A stretch of 64,000 nucleotides of DNA from Mycobacteriales bacterium (GTDB taxonomy: Bacteria > Actinomycetota > Actinomycetes > Mycobacteriales > SCTD01), in assembly GCA_040902655.1 (NCBI GenBank), contig JBBDWV010000052.1, positions 81,503 to 145,502 on the forward strand, read 5' to 3'. A program made the position numbers and the translations under genes. The notes below the pieces were generated by a model, which did not search any database, was not told where the DNA came from, and saw only the letters and a program-made list of their open reading frames with translations. Below are positions 1 to 8,327 of this stretch, in pieces (position 1 is the first letter of the stretch; every line of letters begins with the position of its first letter).

Positions 1-26
1 CGGGCGACGCCGACGGGCGTCGCCCG
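1..26. terminator. Perfect hairpin at window edge
   Basis: An 11-bp perfect inverted repeat (1-11 with 16-26) encloses a 4-base loop. It lies just upstream of the first gene and is GC-rich without a clear T-run. It is most simply the terminator of a gene to the left of the window; this is inferred from structure and position only. Confidence 0.5.
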
Positions 27-56
27 CGCTCGCACTCCCGAGAGGACGGAAGCTGC

Positions 57-1826
57 ATGGACGAGGTCGAGGAGCCGGTCGACCCTGAGGCGCCGGGCTC
101 GCCCGCCGCGTGGGGCAGTGACCTGGTCGTTGACGTGCTGCGTGCGCTGGACGTGCCGTACGTCCCGCTGAACCCGGGATCGTCTTTCCGGGGGCTGCAC
201 GACTCGCTGGTCAACTACGGCGGCAACCGGGTTCCCCAGCTGCTGCTGTGTCTGCACGAGGAGATCGCCGTCTCGATGGCGAACGGCTGGGCCAAGGCCA
301 CCGGCCGGCTCGGCGTCGCGGCCGTCCACGACCTCGTCGGTCTCATGCACGCCTCGATGGCCGTCTACGACGCCTACTGCGACCGTACCCCCATGCTGGT
401 CCTGGGAGGCAGCGGCCCGGCCGACCCGGTCCAGCGCCGCCCGATCGACTGGATCCACTCGGCCACGACCCAGGCGCAGCTTGTGCGCGACTACGTCGTC
501 TGGGATGCCGAGCCGATGACGGCTCAGGCCTTCGTGCACGACACTCTGCGCGCGGCGCAGCGGGCGATGTCGGCGCCGCAGGGCCCGACGTACGTCTCGC
601 TGGACGCAGGCGTGCAGGAGGCTGCGCTGGTCGAGCCGGTTTCGCTGCCGGACATCCGGCTGCGTGCACCCATGCGCGGGACGGCAGCCATGGCAGACGA
701 CCTCGAGGACGCCGTCGCCCTCCTGCTCGCGGCCGAGCGGCCGGTCGTCGTGGCCGGGCGCGTGAGCCTGGACCCGCGGGCCACCGGGCTCGTCACCGAG
801 GTCGTCGAGCTGCTCGGCGCGGCCTACCGCGACGACCGCAACGCCGTCGTCCTGCCGACCGCCCACCCGCAGAACTGCTCCGGTGACGCGACCCTCCTGC
901 AGGAGGCGGACGTCCTGCTCACCGTCGACGTGGTGGACCTGAACGCGCTGCTGCGCGGCCAGTCCAAGGGCGCGCGCGGGACGCCTGCCGAGCGGCTCGA
1001 CCGACCGCGCATCGTCGACCTCTCCTACGGGGACCTCGGCCTGAAGTCCTGGAGCAACGCGCTGGTGGAGGCGGTGGATCGCGACGTGCACCTGCTCGGC
1101 GATCCCTTGCACGTGCTGGGGCAGTTGGCTGAGCTGCTGCGCGCGCGGGTCGACCCGACGGCCCGGGACGAGCGCGCCGCTGGCGTGCGCGAGCGCGCGG
1201 CGCGGTTGAGGCAGGGCCAGCTGGAGCTCGTCCAGGACCGCTGGGACGACCGCCCGATCTCCCAGGCGCGGCTGGTGGCCGAGCTCTGGACGGCGGTCAA
1301 GGACGTGGACCACCTGCTCTGCCTGCGCAACACGCGCAGCTGGACCGAGGGGGCGTGGCAGTTCGCCGGTGCGGGCACCTTCCTGGGCGCTCCGGCCGGG
1401 GGTGGTGTCGGCTACGGCCCGGGCGCGCTGATCGGTGGTGCGCTGGCGGCCCGCGACCGCGGTCAGCTCGGCGTCGGGATCATCGGCGACGGTGACCTCC
1501 TGATGGCAGCGGGCGCCCTGTGGACGGCGACCCACTACGGCATCCCGGCCCTGGTCGTCGTGAACGACAACGGCTCGTTCTACAACGACGAGCCGCACCA
1601 GGCCGCCGTCGCGACGCGGCGTGGACGGCCTGTGGAGAACAGCTGGATCGGTATGCGGATCTCCGCCCCGCCTGTCAACTTCGCCGCGCTGGCCCGGTCC
1701 TACGGCTGTGCCGGCATCGGCCCGGTCGACGACCCGGCGGACCTGGCTGAGGCCTTCGCTCGTGGTGTGCGGGAGGCGCGGCTGGGGGCGACTGTCGTCG
1801 TGCACGTCAAGACGGCCCGCGGCTGA
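57..1826 (+). CDS. ThDP-dependent acetolactate synthase-like enzyme (copy 1)
   Basis: A 589-residue protein with the three-domain layout of the acetolactate synthase/benzoylformate decarboxylase family of thiamine diphosphate enzymes. The N-terminal pyrimidine-binding domain has the cofactor-activating glutamate in LCLHEEIAV (residues about 65-72). The C-terminal domain has the diphosphate motif GDGDLL near residue 477 followed by NDN near 503. The family catalyses carboligation or decarboxylation of 2-oxo acids; the substrate is not evident. The start has AGAGGACGGA a few bases upstream. It is close in sequence to the gene at 16223 and more distant from the one at 2564. The next gene downstream is a broken isochorismatase-like hydrolase, echoing the enzyme-hydrolase pair at 15567-17974. 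Family call is firm; reaction unknown. Confidence 0.9.
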   Translation: MDEVEEPVDPEAPGSPAAWGSDLVVDVLRALDVPYVPLNPGSSFRGLHDSLVNYGGNRVPQLLLCLHEEIAVSMANGWAKATGRLGVAAVHDLVGLMHASMAVYDAYCDRTPMLVLGGSGPADPVQRRPIDWIHSATTQAQLVRDYVVWDAEPMTAQAFVHDTLRAAQRAMSAPQGPTYVSLDAGVQEAALVEPVSLPDIRLRAPMRGTAAMADDLEDAVALLLAAERPVVVAGRVSLDPRATGLVTEVVELLGAAYRDDRNAVVLPTAHPQNCSGDATLLQEADVLLTVDVVDLNALLRGQSKGARGTPAERLDRPRIVDLSYGDLGLKSWSNALVEAVDRDVHLLGDPLHVLGQLAELLRARVDPTARDERAAGVRERAARLRQGQLELVQDRWDDRPISQARLVAELWTAVKDVDHLLCLRNTRSWTEGAWQFAGAGTFLGAPAGGGVGYGPGALIGGALAARDRGQLGVGIIGDGDLLMAAGALWTATHYGIPALVVVNDNGSFYNDEPHQAAVATRRGRPVENSWIGMRISAPPVNFAALARSYGCAGIGPVDDPADLAEAFARGVREARLGATVVVHVKTARG

Positions 1827-1828
1827 CG

Positions 1829-2556
1829 ATGGCCGAGGGTTAGCCGAAGCCGTGGAAGGCCTTCCAGGCGGCGCGCGACCGTCGCCTGGCGGCGGCGTTC
1901 CCGCCGCGTCGTCGGATGCAGCCGTCGCGGGTCGTGCTCCACAGCGTCGACAACTACCGCGCGGGCGTCGCCGACCGATCGCTGCCCGTGGAGGAGTCGG
2001 TGCGCGGACGAGCTCGGCGGGATCGGCCGGCTGGGCGGCGATCGAGCGGATCGCCGAGCTGATGGCGGCCTGTCGACGGGTGGGAGTGCCTGTCGTGCAC
2101 GTCGTCGGTCTGCCGCCCGATTGGTCCGGGATCCCTACCTGGCGCTCGGGTGGCGGGGGCCGCCGAGAGGCCGGTGGCGACGGCCCGGACGCGCTGGCGC
2201 GGCGGTCGTCCGACTTCGAGTTCGTGCCGCAGGCCGCACCCGCGGCGGACGAGCCGGTGCTCGCCAAGTCCGCCCCGAACGCGTTCTCCGGCACGCCGCT
2301 CACGGCACTGCTGACATTGCTGGGCTGCAGGACGGTCATCGTCGTCGGGCAGCGCACGAGCGGCTGCGTAGGGGCGACCGTCACCGACGCCGTGAGCTCG
2401 CGGCTGTCGGTCGTGGTGCCGCTGGAGTGCGTCTACGACCGGAGCGAGTCCTCGCACGCGATCAACCTGTTCGACATGCACGACAAGTACGCCGACGTCC
2501 TGCCCCTCGACGGGTTGCTGCGTGAGATCGGCAGCTACGCCGAGAGTTTCGCCTGA
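1829..2556 (+). pseudogene. Broken isochorismatase-fold (N-carbamoylsarcosine amidase-like) hydrolase
   Basis: The C-terminal two thirds reads well in one frame and resembles cysteine hydrolases of the isochorismatase superfamily. It contains GWAAIERIAELM-like sequence, the nucleophile motif TSGCVGATV (near 2362-2388) and SHAINLFDMHDKYADV. The N-terminal part reads in another frame. The ATG at 1829, directly after the synthase stop, meets a TAG at 1841-1843, and the frame changes near 2000-2030. The usual catalytic aspartate of the N-terminal strand is not obvious. A premature stop plus a frameshift makes this a pseudogene, unless both are sequence errors. The intact ancestor probably formed an operon with the ThDP enzyme upstream. 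Confidence 0.75.
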
Positions 2557-2563
2557 ACGGCGA

Positions 2564-4318
2564 CTACTTCATCTGGCAGACCACGTCGACCAGGGCCGGC
2601 ATCCCGGTCGCCTGCACGTGGTCCGCCGCCCGCTGGACGGCTGCCCGCACGTCGTCCGGGTTCGTGATGGGGCCCTCGGCCTCCCAGCCGAAGGACCGGG
2701 CCAGCGCCGCGAAGTCCGGTGCCGGGTTGTCGATCTCCATTCCGATGTACGCGCGCTCGACCGGGGTTCCGCGCTGGCGGGCAAGCCGCTCCTGGTGCTC
2801 CCAGTCGTTGTAGTACGCCCGGTTGTTGAACATCACGACGAGCATGGGGATCTTGTAGTACGACGCGACCCAGAGGGCGCCGGCGTCGAACATGAGGTCA
2901 CCGTCAGGCTGCAGGTCCACCACGAGGCGGCCGGTCCCCTTGTGCGCCAGGGCGACTCCGAGGGAGATCCCGATCTGCGTCGCGGTGCCCAGCTGCCGGC
3001 CAGGGTGGCGGTGCGGCTGGTCGAAGTCCCAGGTCTTCTTCGCCCACTCCGAGGCCGTGCCTGCGGTGAGGACCCAGTCGGTGTCCCGGATGACCTCCCA
3101 GACCTCTGCGGCGAGCCTGGCGGTCGAGACGGGGGACTTGTCGGCCAGCCCGGCGGCCTGCGCGCGCCAGCCCTCCCAGGCCGCAGCGTGCAGCGCCGCC
3201 AGGGCCTCCCGGCGTGCGGCGCGCGAATCCCCACGCTCGGCCGTTTCCGTGGCCACCAGCTCGCGGCACAGCTCGAGCAGCATCGGCAGGGCGATCGAGG
3301 TGTCGGCGGTGACCTGCAGGTCGGTCTCGACGAGGGCGGCGTAGTCCTCGCTCCAGGACGACAGGCCCACGTCGTTGAAGCCCAGGTCGAGCACGCGGCA
3401 CCCGGGCGCGAGCCGCGACTGGACCGTGCGCGTCGTCGACTCGAGTACCTGGGTGGGCTTGCCCATGTCCTTGACGTCGAGGAACAGCAGGCAGTCAGCC
3501 TCCTCGAGGGCCTTGGTGCCCGTCACGCACAGGGGGTGCCGGTTGGGGAAGTTCAGGCGCACGCCGGTGTCGTCGACGCCTGCGCCGATCAGCTCGGCCA
3601 GGGAGACCAGGTCTTGGAAGGACTGCGGGTCGCGCCCGGCGTAGCCGGGGATGACGACGGGTCGCTCGGCGGCGACCAGCTGCTCGGCGAGCTGTCGCAG
3701 GGCTGAGGGGTCGGGACCCACCGTGGCCGGCACCTTGAGCCGGTCGAAGTCCGGCATCGGGACCGGGTCGTCGAGCAGCTGCTCCTGGAGTCCGGCGTCC
3801 AGGGCGATGTAGACCGGCCCTGCCGGCTGGCTGGCGGCGACCCGGTATCCGCGGGCCACGGCCTGCGGCACCGACTCGAGGGAACGCGGCTCGTAGTCCC
3901 ACTTGGTGTAGTCGCGCACGGCGTTGCCCTGCACGTTCGCGCCGTGGATCCAGTCGATGTAGGGGCGGCGCTTGTCGTACGCCGCCGGCCCCGACCCTCC
4001 GAACACGACCACCGGGGCGCGGTCGATGTGGGCGTAGTAGATGCCCATCGTCCCCTGCAGAAGACCGACGACGTTGTGCAGGATGACGGCCATCGGCCGG
4101 CCGGTGGTCTTTGCGTAGCCGTGCGCGAGGGCGACCGCGATCTTCTCGTGCGGACACTCGATCATCTCGATCTCGTTGTCCGCGTAGTTGATCAGCGAGT
4201 CGTGCAGACCTCGGAACGAGGAACCAGGGTTCAGCGCCACGTAGGGAAAACCCATCGCCCGCATGGCGTCGACCATGACGTCGGAGCCGTAGGTGGGCTT
4301 GTCGTAGGGAGCAGGCAC
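2564..4318 (-). CDS. ThDP-dependent acetolactate synthase-like enzyme (copy 2)
   Basis: A 584-residue member of the same ThDP family as the genes at 57 and 16223, sharing the N-terminal block LNPGSSFRGLHDSL. The cofactor glutamate lies in CPHEKIAVALAHGYAKTTG. The diphosphate motif near residue 470 reads QPDGDLMFDAGALW, so the first glycine of the usual GDG is proline; the aspartate and second glycine are kept, followed by MFNN. I chose the GTG at 4318 because GGAG lies about 10 bases upstream. A longer reading from a TTG at 4381 has no ribosome site and would overlap a putative operator. It converges with the broken hydrolase at 1829. It is the most divergent of the three copies and may use a different substrate. 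Confidence 0.88.
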   Translation of the reverse strand: MPAPYDKPTYGSDVMVDAMRAMGFPYVALNPGSSFRGLHDSLINYADNEIEMIECPHEKIAVALAHGYAKTTGRPMAVILHNVVGLLQGTMGIYYAHIDRAPVVVFGGSGPAAYDKRRPYIDWIHGANVQGNAVRDYTKWDYEPRSLESVPQAVARGYRVAASQPAGPVYIALDAGLQEQLLDDPVPMPDFDRLKVPATVGPDPSALRQLAEQLVAAERPVVIPGYAGRDPQSFQDLVSLAELIGAGVDDTGVRLNFPNRHPLCVTGTKALEEADCLLFLDVKDMGKPTQVLESTTRTVQSRLAPGCRVLDLGFNDVGLSSWSEDYAALVETDLQVTADTSIALPMLLELCRELVATETAERGDSRAARREALAALHAAAWEGWRAQAAGLADKSPVSTARLAAEVWEVIRDTDWVLTAGTASEWAKKTWDFDQPHRHPGRQLGTATQIGISLGVALAHKGTGRLVVDLQPDGDLMFDAGALWVASYYKIPMLVVMFNNRAYYNDWEHQERLARQRGTPVERAYIGMEIDNPAPDFAALARSFGWEAEGPITNPDDVRAAVQRAADHVQATGMPALVDVVCQMK

Positions 4319-4382
4319 GGTCGCTCTCCGATTCCGATGGGCGGGCGGCTTGCTGGTGGCAACCGGCTTCCGGACGGGCAAA

Positions 4383-4393
4383 TAGTAATACCA
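4383..4393 (-). promoter_or_regulatory. Putative operator, site 1 (TGGTATTACTA)
   Basis: On the minus strand this reads TGGTATTACTA, close to the recurrent island motif TGGTNNNACCA. It lies about 65 bases upstream of the ThDP gene start at 4318, between that gene and the stop of the MFS gene. One half-site base deviates. The form resembles operators of FadR/FCD-type GntR regulators; the actual binder is unknown. Confidence 0.4.
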
Positions 4394-4422
4394 ATAGACG
4401 TCCGGTGATGGCCAGCACGGAA

Positions 4423-5712
4423 TCAGGTGATCGCCGGGCCCACCGTGTCGGGCGGGGGCACCTGTCCGGCGGGGTCGTCGACGGCCCCGCGGAGTGCACG
4501 CAGCCGGGGAAACAGGGCCAGACCCGCCACGACAGCCGTGGCGCCGGCCACCAGCAGCCCGGCCCGGGCGCCGAACAGCTCGCAGATCCAGCCGAGCAGA
4601 GGGCCGCCGATGGGGGTGGAACCGAGGAACACCAGGCCATGCAGGGCCAGGACCCGGCCGTGCATGCCGGGGTCGCTGCCGAGTTGGAGAACGGTCCGGC
4701 CGAGCGTGTTGAAGACGATGTTGGCGAAGCCGATGGCAACCATGGCTGCGTAGGCGGCGACCAGCGTGGGGGCAGCGGCAGCCACCAGATTGACCACGCC
4801 GAAGGCCAGGCAGGACAGCAGCAGTCCCCAGGACGTGGCCGTTTCGCGCGAGGCGCTGTACAGCGCGCCGAGGACCGCTCCGAGCCCCAGTGCTGCCGTG
4901 AGGTAGCCGTACACCTCGGCCCCGCCGTCGAAGGTGGACTGCGCCAGCAGCGGCAGCACGACGCGGAAGTTCTGACCGAACAGCGCGACGATGCCGACCA
5001 GCAGGAGGACAGCGCGCAGGTCTGGTCGGGACAGCACGTAGCGCAGCCCCTCGAGGGCCTGGCCCTTGCGCGGGCCCCGGGCCGGCCGGCTGCGCATGCT
5101 CGTCGGGTCCATGCGCAGCAGGCCGACCAAGACGGCCACGAAAGACAGTGCGTTCACGACGAAGGCGATGCCCACGCCGGTGGTCGCGATGAGCAGCCCG
5201 GCGATCGCCGGCCCGACCAGGCGCCCGGCGTTGTGCACGGTGGAGCTGAGCGCCTGCGCGTTGACGTAGTCGGCCGGCTCCACCATCTCGCCGATCAGCG
5301 CCTGCCGGGCGGGGGAGTCCAGGACCGTGGTGAGCCCGAGGGCCAGCGCGAGTGCGTAGACCATCCAGAGCTCGACGAGGCCGGTCAGCGCCAGGATCGC
5401 CAGGACCGCGGCCAGGATTGCCTGGACGCCCTGCGTTCCGATGATCAGCCGACGGCGGTCAACGCGGTCGACGACCGTCCCTCCCCACAGGCCGAGCACC
5501 AGCATCGGGCCGAACTGGAGGGCGGTGCTGATGCCCAGGGCCACCCCGCTGCCGGTGAGCGTCAGCACGAGCCAGTCCTGCGCGACGCGCTGCATCCAGG
5601 TGCCGATGACCGACACCGCCTGGCCGAGGAAGTAGCGCCGGTAGTTCGGCTCCTTCAAGGAGCGGAACGTGCGGCGGTGCGTCCGCCGGGCTGCGCGGGC
5701 GAATCTCCTCAT
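4423..5712 (-). CDS. MFS transporter, EntS-like (MFS_3) permease
   Basis: A membrane protein of 429 residues with regularly spaced hydrophobic segments, a cytoplasmic basic N-terminus (MRRFARAARRTHRRTF) and the opening SLKEPNYRRYFLGQAVSVIGTWMQ. This opening is typical of the MFS_3/enterobactin exporter-like group of major facilitators. The conserved loop DRVDRRRLIIGTQ follows the third segment. It is probably an efflux or exchange carrier in the inner membrane; the substrate is unknown. The ATG at 5712 has no clear ribosome site of its own, but it overlaps by ATGA the end of a 14-codon leader frame (5709-5753) that does. It is divergent from the ornithine cyclodeaminase-like gene, with a perfect TGGTATGACCA motif between them. 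Confidence 0.85.
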   Translation of the reverse strand: MRRFARAARRTHRRTFRSLKEPNYRRYFLGQAVSVIGTWMQRVAQDWLVLTLTGSGVALGISTALQFGPMLVLGLWGGTVVDRVDRRRLIIGTQGVQAILAAVLAILALTGLVELWMVYALALALGLTTVLDSPARQALIGEMVEPADYVNAQALSSTVHNAGRLVGPAIAGLLIATTGVGIAFVVNALSFVAVLVGLLRMDPTSMRSRPARGPRKGQALEGLRYVLSRPDLRAVLLLVGIVALFGQNFRVVLPLLAQSTFDGGAEVYGYLTAALGLGAVLGALYSASRETATSWGLLLSCLAFGVVNLVAAAAPTLVAAYAAMVAIGFANIVFNTLGRTVLQLGSDPGMHGRVLALHGLVFLGSTPIGGPLLGWICELFGARAGLLVAGATAVVAGLALFPRLRALRGAVDDPAGQVPPPDTVGPAIT

Positions 5713-5753
5713 GCTGCGTGGGCCGTAGGGGACAACGTCGTCGCAACGCGCAT
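5709..5753 (-). CDS. Possible 14-residue leader peptide coupled to the MFS gene
   Basis: A short frame, MRVATTLSPTAHAA, starts at an ATG preceded by GAGGAAGGGGG and ends in a TGA that overlaps the ATG of the MFS gene (ATGA). The MFS start lacks its own ribosome site, so translation of this leader could deliver ribosomes to it. There is no run of one amino acid that would suggest attenuation. It could be a chance frame. Confidence 0.35.
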   Translation of the reverse strand: MRVATTLSPTAHAA

Positions 5754-5783
5754 TGCCGCCCCCTTCCTCGTCACCGCTTCGAA

Positions 5784-5794
5784 TGGTATGACCA
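5784..5794. promoter_or_regulatory. Putative operator, site 2 (perfect TGGTATGACCA)
   Basis: Perfect dyad half-sites TGGT and ACCA separated by three bases, 25 bases before the start at 5819 and between divergently transcribed genes. It is one of the two perfect copies in the window, the other being at 40558. It could control both the cyclodeaminase-like gene and the MFS gene. Confidence 0.5.
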
Positions 5795-5818
5795 ACAGAC
5801 CGCCAAGGAGGAAATCCT

Positions 5819-6922
5819 GTGCTGCTGATCGACAACCCGACCACCGCGTCCGTCCTCGAGATGCCGGCCGTGGTGGAGGTGCTGGAGCAGGCCTATCGAG
5901 ATCTGGCTGCGGGGGAGGCGTTGTGCCGCCCGCGGATCGACCTGCGCTTCCCGGTGGACGAGCAGGCGGTCTACCAGTGGGGGACGATGGAGGGCGGTTC
6001 GACGACGTCTGGCTACTACGCGATCCGGATGAAGTCCGACGTGCTGACCGAGGTCGAGTACGGCGGGACGCGTACCCAGGAGAAGTTCTGCGTCGAGCCC
6101 GGCACGTTCTGCGGGCTGGTCTTCCTGCTCTCGACCCGTACCGGGGAGCCGCTGGCGATCCTGAACGACGGGGTGCTGCAGCAGATGCGGGTCGGAGCGG
6201 ACTCGGCGATCGGGGTGAAGTACGCCGCCCGAGAGGACGCTAAGGTCTTGGGGATGCTCGGCTCGGGCGGGATGGCCCGCAGCCACCTGGAGTCGATCCT
6301 GTTGGTGCGGGACCTGGAGCGGGTGCAGGTGTACAGCCCGACCCGGGCCAACCGGGAGCGCTACGCCGGCGAGATGACCGAGCGGTACGGCATCGAGGTC
6401 GTCGCGGTGGAGACGGCGCGCGAGGCCTTCCGGGGCGCCGACATCGTCTCGGGCTGCACCGACGCCTCGGCCGAGGTCATCATCGGGGACTGGCTCGAGC
6501 CCGGTACGCACGTGACCTGCATCGGCGGGCGGTCCGACGCCCGTAGCAGCGAGGTCATCGACGTGTGGCTGCGGCTGGGCACGGCGCCGGCGCCGCTCAA
6601 CGACCCGACGTGGCGGCCGACCGACGAGTACATCTCCTACGCAGCTCGTCCGCAGGACCCCGTCTGGGATCAGCACCGGCACGGCAGCGTCCGACGTCCG
6701 CCGGAGGGCGCCGGCGCACCGCGCAGGGTGTCGTTCGAGGACGTCGTGCTCGGCGGTGTCCAGGTGCGCACGAGCAACACGGAGATCACCTACTCCGAGC
6801 GGGGCAACATCCAGGGCGCGCAATTCTTCGCTGTCGCCGGTCTCGTCTACGAGCAGTGCGTGGCTCAGGGCCTCGGCCGGGAGTTGCCGACCGCGTGGTT
6901 CCTCCAGGACATCAGGGACTGA
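5819..6922 (+). CDS. Ornithine cyclodeaminase / mu-crystallin family protein
   Basis: A protein of 367 residues of the ornithine cyclodeaminase/mu-crystallin family, which includes ornithine and alanine dehydrogenase-like, ketimine reductase and opine-forming enzymes using NAD(P). The Rossmann glycine motif is at LGMLGSGGMARSHL (about residues 144-157). It is followed by the second strand ending VYSPTRANRE and by DIVSGCTDAS. The GTG start at 5819 is supported by AAGGAGG eight bases upstream. The gene stands alone on the plus strand, behind a perfect copy of the island operator motif. A fragment with the sequence LTEVQYGGTR near 37421 resembles LTEVEYGGTR of this protein. The substrate cannot be told from sequence. 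Confidence 0.85.
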   Translation: MLLIDNPTTASVLEMPAVVEVLEQAYRDLAAGEALCRPRIDLRFPVDEQAVYQWGTMEGGSTTSGYYAIRMKSDVLTEVEYGGTRTQEKFCVEPGTFCGLVFLLSTRTGEPLAILNDGVLQQMRVGADSAIGVKYAAREDAKVLGMLGSGGMARSHLESILLVRDLERVQVYSPTRANRERYAGEMTERYGIEVVAVETAREAFRGADIVSGCTDASAEVIIGDWLEPGTHVTCIGGRSDARSSEVIDVWLRLGTAPAPLNDPTWRPTDEYISYAARPQDPVWDQHRHGSVRRPPEGAGAPRRVSFEDVVLGGVQVRTSNTEITYSERGNIQGAQFFAVAGLVYEQCVAQGLGRELPTAWFLQDIRD

Positions 6923-7013
6923 CCTCGCGCAGACGGCCACGCCTGGACGAGGTCACGGTTGCACGACGACGGGCCGGAGCAAGCGCTGGAGCCTTGCCAT
7001 GTCTATGGGTTAA

Positions 7014-7024
7014 TGGTAAGACCT
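7014..7024 (+). promoter_or_regulatory. Putative operator, site 3 (TGGTAAGACCT)
   Basis: TGGTAAGACCT differs from the dyad consensus TGGTNNNACCA at the last base. It lies about 100 bases upstream of the first binding-protein gene of the ABC importer. The rest of the 200-base gap 6923-7125 shows nothing else that I can identify. Confidence 0.45.
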
Positions 7025-7125
7025 TAGGACCAGGGCTGTTACCTGGCTCACAGTGCACGCCGCTACGGCCGTCCCCGGATCTGCTCGCCCCACCCCGTCC
7101 CGACCCTCTGTCGCAGGAGTCCCTG

Positions 7126-8271
7126 ATGCGTTCTTCCCTCCCCACCCGGGCCGCGGCCGCCGTGGCGGCCAGCCTCGTGCTCGCCGGTTGCGGCGGATCG
7201 CCCACCGGCTCCTCACAGAGCGCGGAGCGCGGCGGCAGCAGCCGGGAGGGCTCCGACGTCGCTGTGAACGCCAAGGAAGCCTACGACCGGATCAACGGCC
7301 TCTCCGGCCAGGAGCGCACCGACGAGCTCGTCGCCTGCGCCGAGGAGGAGGGTCAGCTCAACGTCTACACGTCGAACACCGACATGGAAGACCTGATCGA
7401 CGGCTTCACCGACGAGTACGACATCGACGTCAACAACTACCGCGCCGGCTCGGAGTCGGTCCTGCAGCGGCTGCTGCAGGAGGACGCGGCCGCCTACTAC
7501 GGCGCGGACATCTTCGAGACCAACGCCCTCGAGCTCGGTGTCGCCTCGCAGGAGGGCCTGCTCTACCCGTACCAGAGCGAGCTGCGCGACTCCGTGCTCG
7601 AGGCGGGCCGCCAGTCGGAGGACTGGACGGCCACCCGTTTCAACGCCTTCGTCGTCGGCTGGAACACCAACAAGGTCGCGCCCGAGCAGGTGCCGACCAC
7701 CTTCGAGGAGCTGGCCGAGCCGCAGTGGAAGGGCCGGATCTCCATGGAGGTCGGTGACGTGGACTGGTTCGCCGCGCTGCACGACTACTACGTCGAGGAG
7801 CAGGGCTGGGCGGAGGAGAAGTACACCGACTTCATGACCCGTCTGGCCGCGAACTCGCAGGTCGTCAAGGGCCACACCGTGCAGGGCGAGCTGCTCTCGG
7901 CCGGCCAGTTCGACATCGGTGTCTCGCTCTACAGCCACACGGTCGACAAGGCCGCCGACAAGGGCGGGCCGGTCCAGTGGATGCCGGCCACCGGTGAGCC
8001 CGTGCAGCCGATCGTGGTTCGCCCCAACGGCATCGGGCTGGTCAAGACCGCGACCAACCCGTGCGCCGCGACGCTGTTCGTCGACTTCGAGCTCACCGGC
8101 GGCCAAGAGGTCTTCAAGGAGGCCTTCCGCATCGGCTCGGTCGAGGGCACGGACAACCCGCTCTCCCAGTACGAGACCTACCCGGTGCCGGAGGACAAGC
8201 TGCTCGAGGACCCCGACACCTGGAACAAGGCCTACGAGGACGTCGTCGCCAACGGCCAGGCCTCCGGGTGA
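7126..8271 (+). CDS. ABC transporter family-1 solute-binding lipoprotein (cassette A, first)
   Basis: A 381-residue secreted binding protein. The N-terminus is a lipoprotein signal, with basic start, hydrophobic stretch and lipobox LAGC near residue 23, followed by a Gly/Ser linker. The mature part has the family-1 (FbpA-like) pattern, beginning QLNVYTSNTDMEDLIDGF. This family feeds importers for ferric iron, polyamines, phosphonates or organic acids. The ATG at 7126 has CAGGAGTCCCT upstream. A close paralogue follows at 8328. The distal part of this protein (GSVEGTDNPLSQYETYPV) is also found as a decayed copy at 15388. It belongs to the importer with permease 9558 and ATPase 11379; the ligand is unknown. 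Confidence 0.88.
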   Translation: MRSSLPTRAAAAVAASLVLAGCGGSPTGSSQSAERGGSSREGSDVAVNAKEAYDRINGLSGQERTDELVACAEEEGQLNVYTSNTDMEDLIDGFTDEYDIDVNNYRAGSESVLQRLLQEDAAAYYGADIFETNALELGVASQEGLLYPYQSELRDSVLEAGRQSEDWTATRFNAFVVGWNTNKVAPEQVPTTFEELAEPQWKGRISMEVGDVDWFAALHDYYVEEQGWAEEKYTDFMTRLAANSQVVKGHTVQGELLSAGQFDIGVSLYSHTVDKAADKGGPVQWMPATGEPVQPIVVRPNGIGLVKTATNPCAATLFVDFELTGGQEVFKEAFRIGSVEGTDNPLSQYETYPVPEDKLLEDPDTWNKAYEDVVANGQASG

Positions 8272-8327
8272 CGTCCCGCCCCGTCCGTCCCCGCACCACC
8301 CCCAGCTACGAGAGAGTGAGCACATCC

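Noticed and set aside
2522-3706. Long open frames opposite real genes (also 4405-6243, 8232-10094, 15953-18565, 47380-49776)
   Set aside because: They are antisense or out-of-frame readings of high-GC coding DNA, with Arg/Pro/Gly-rich composition and no domain sequence.
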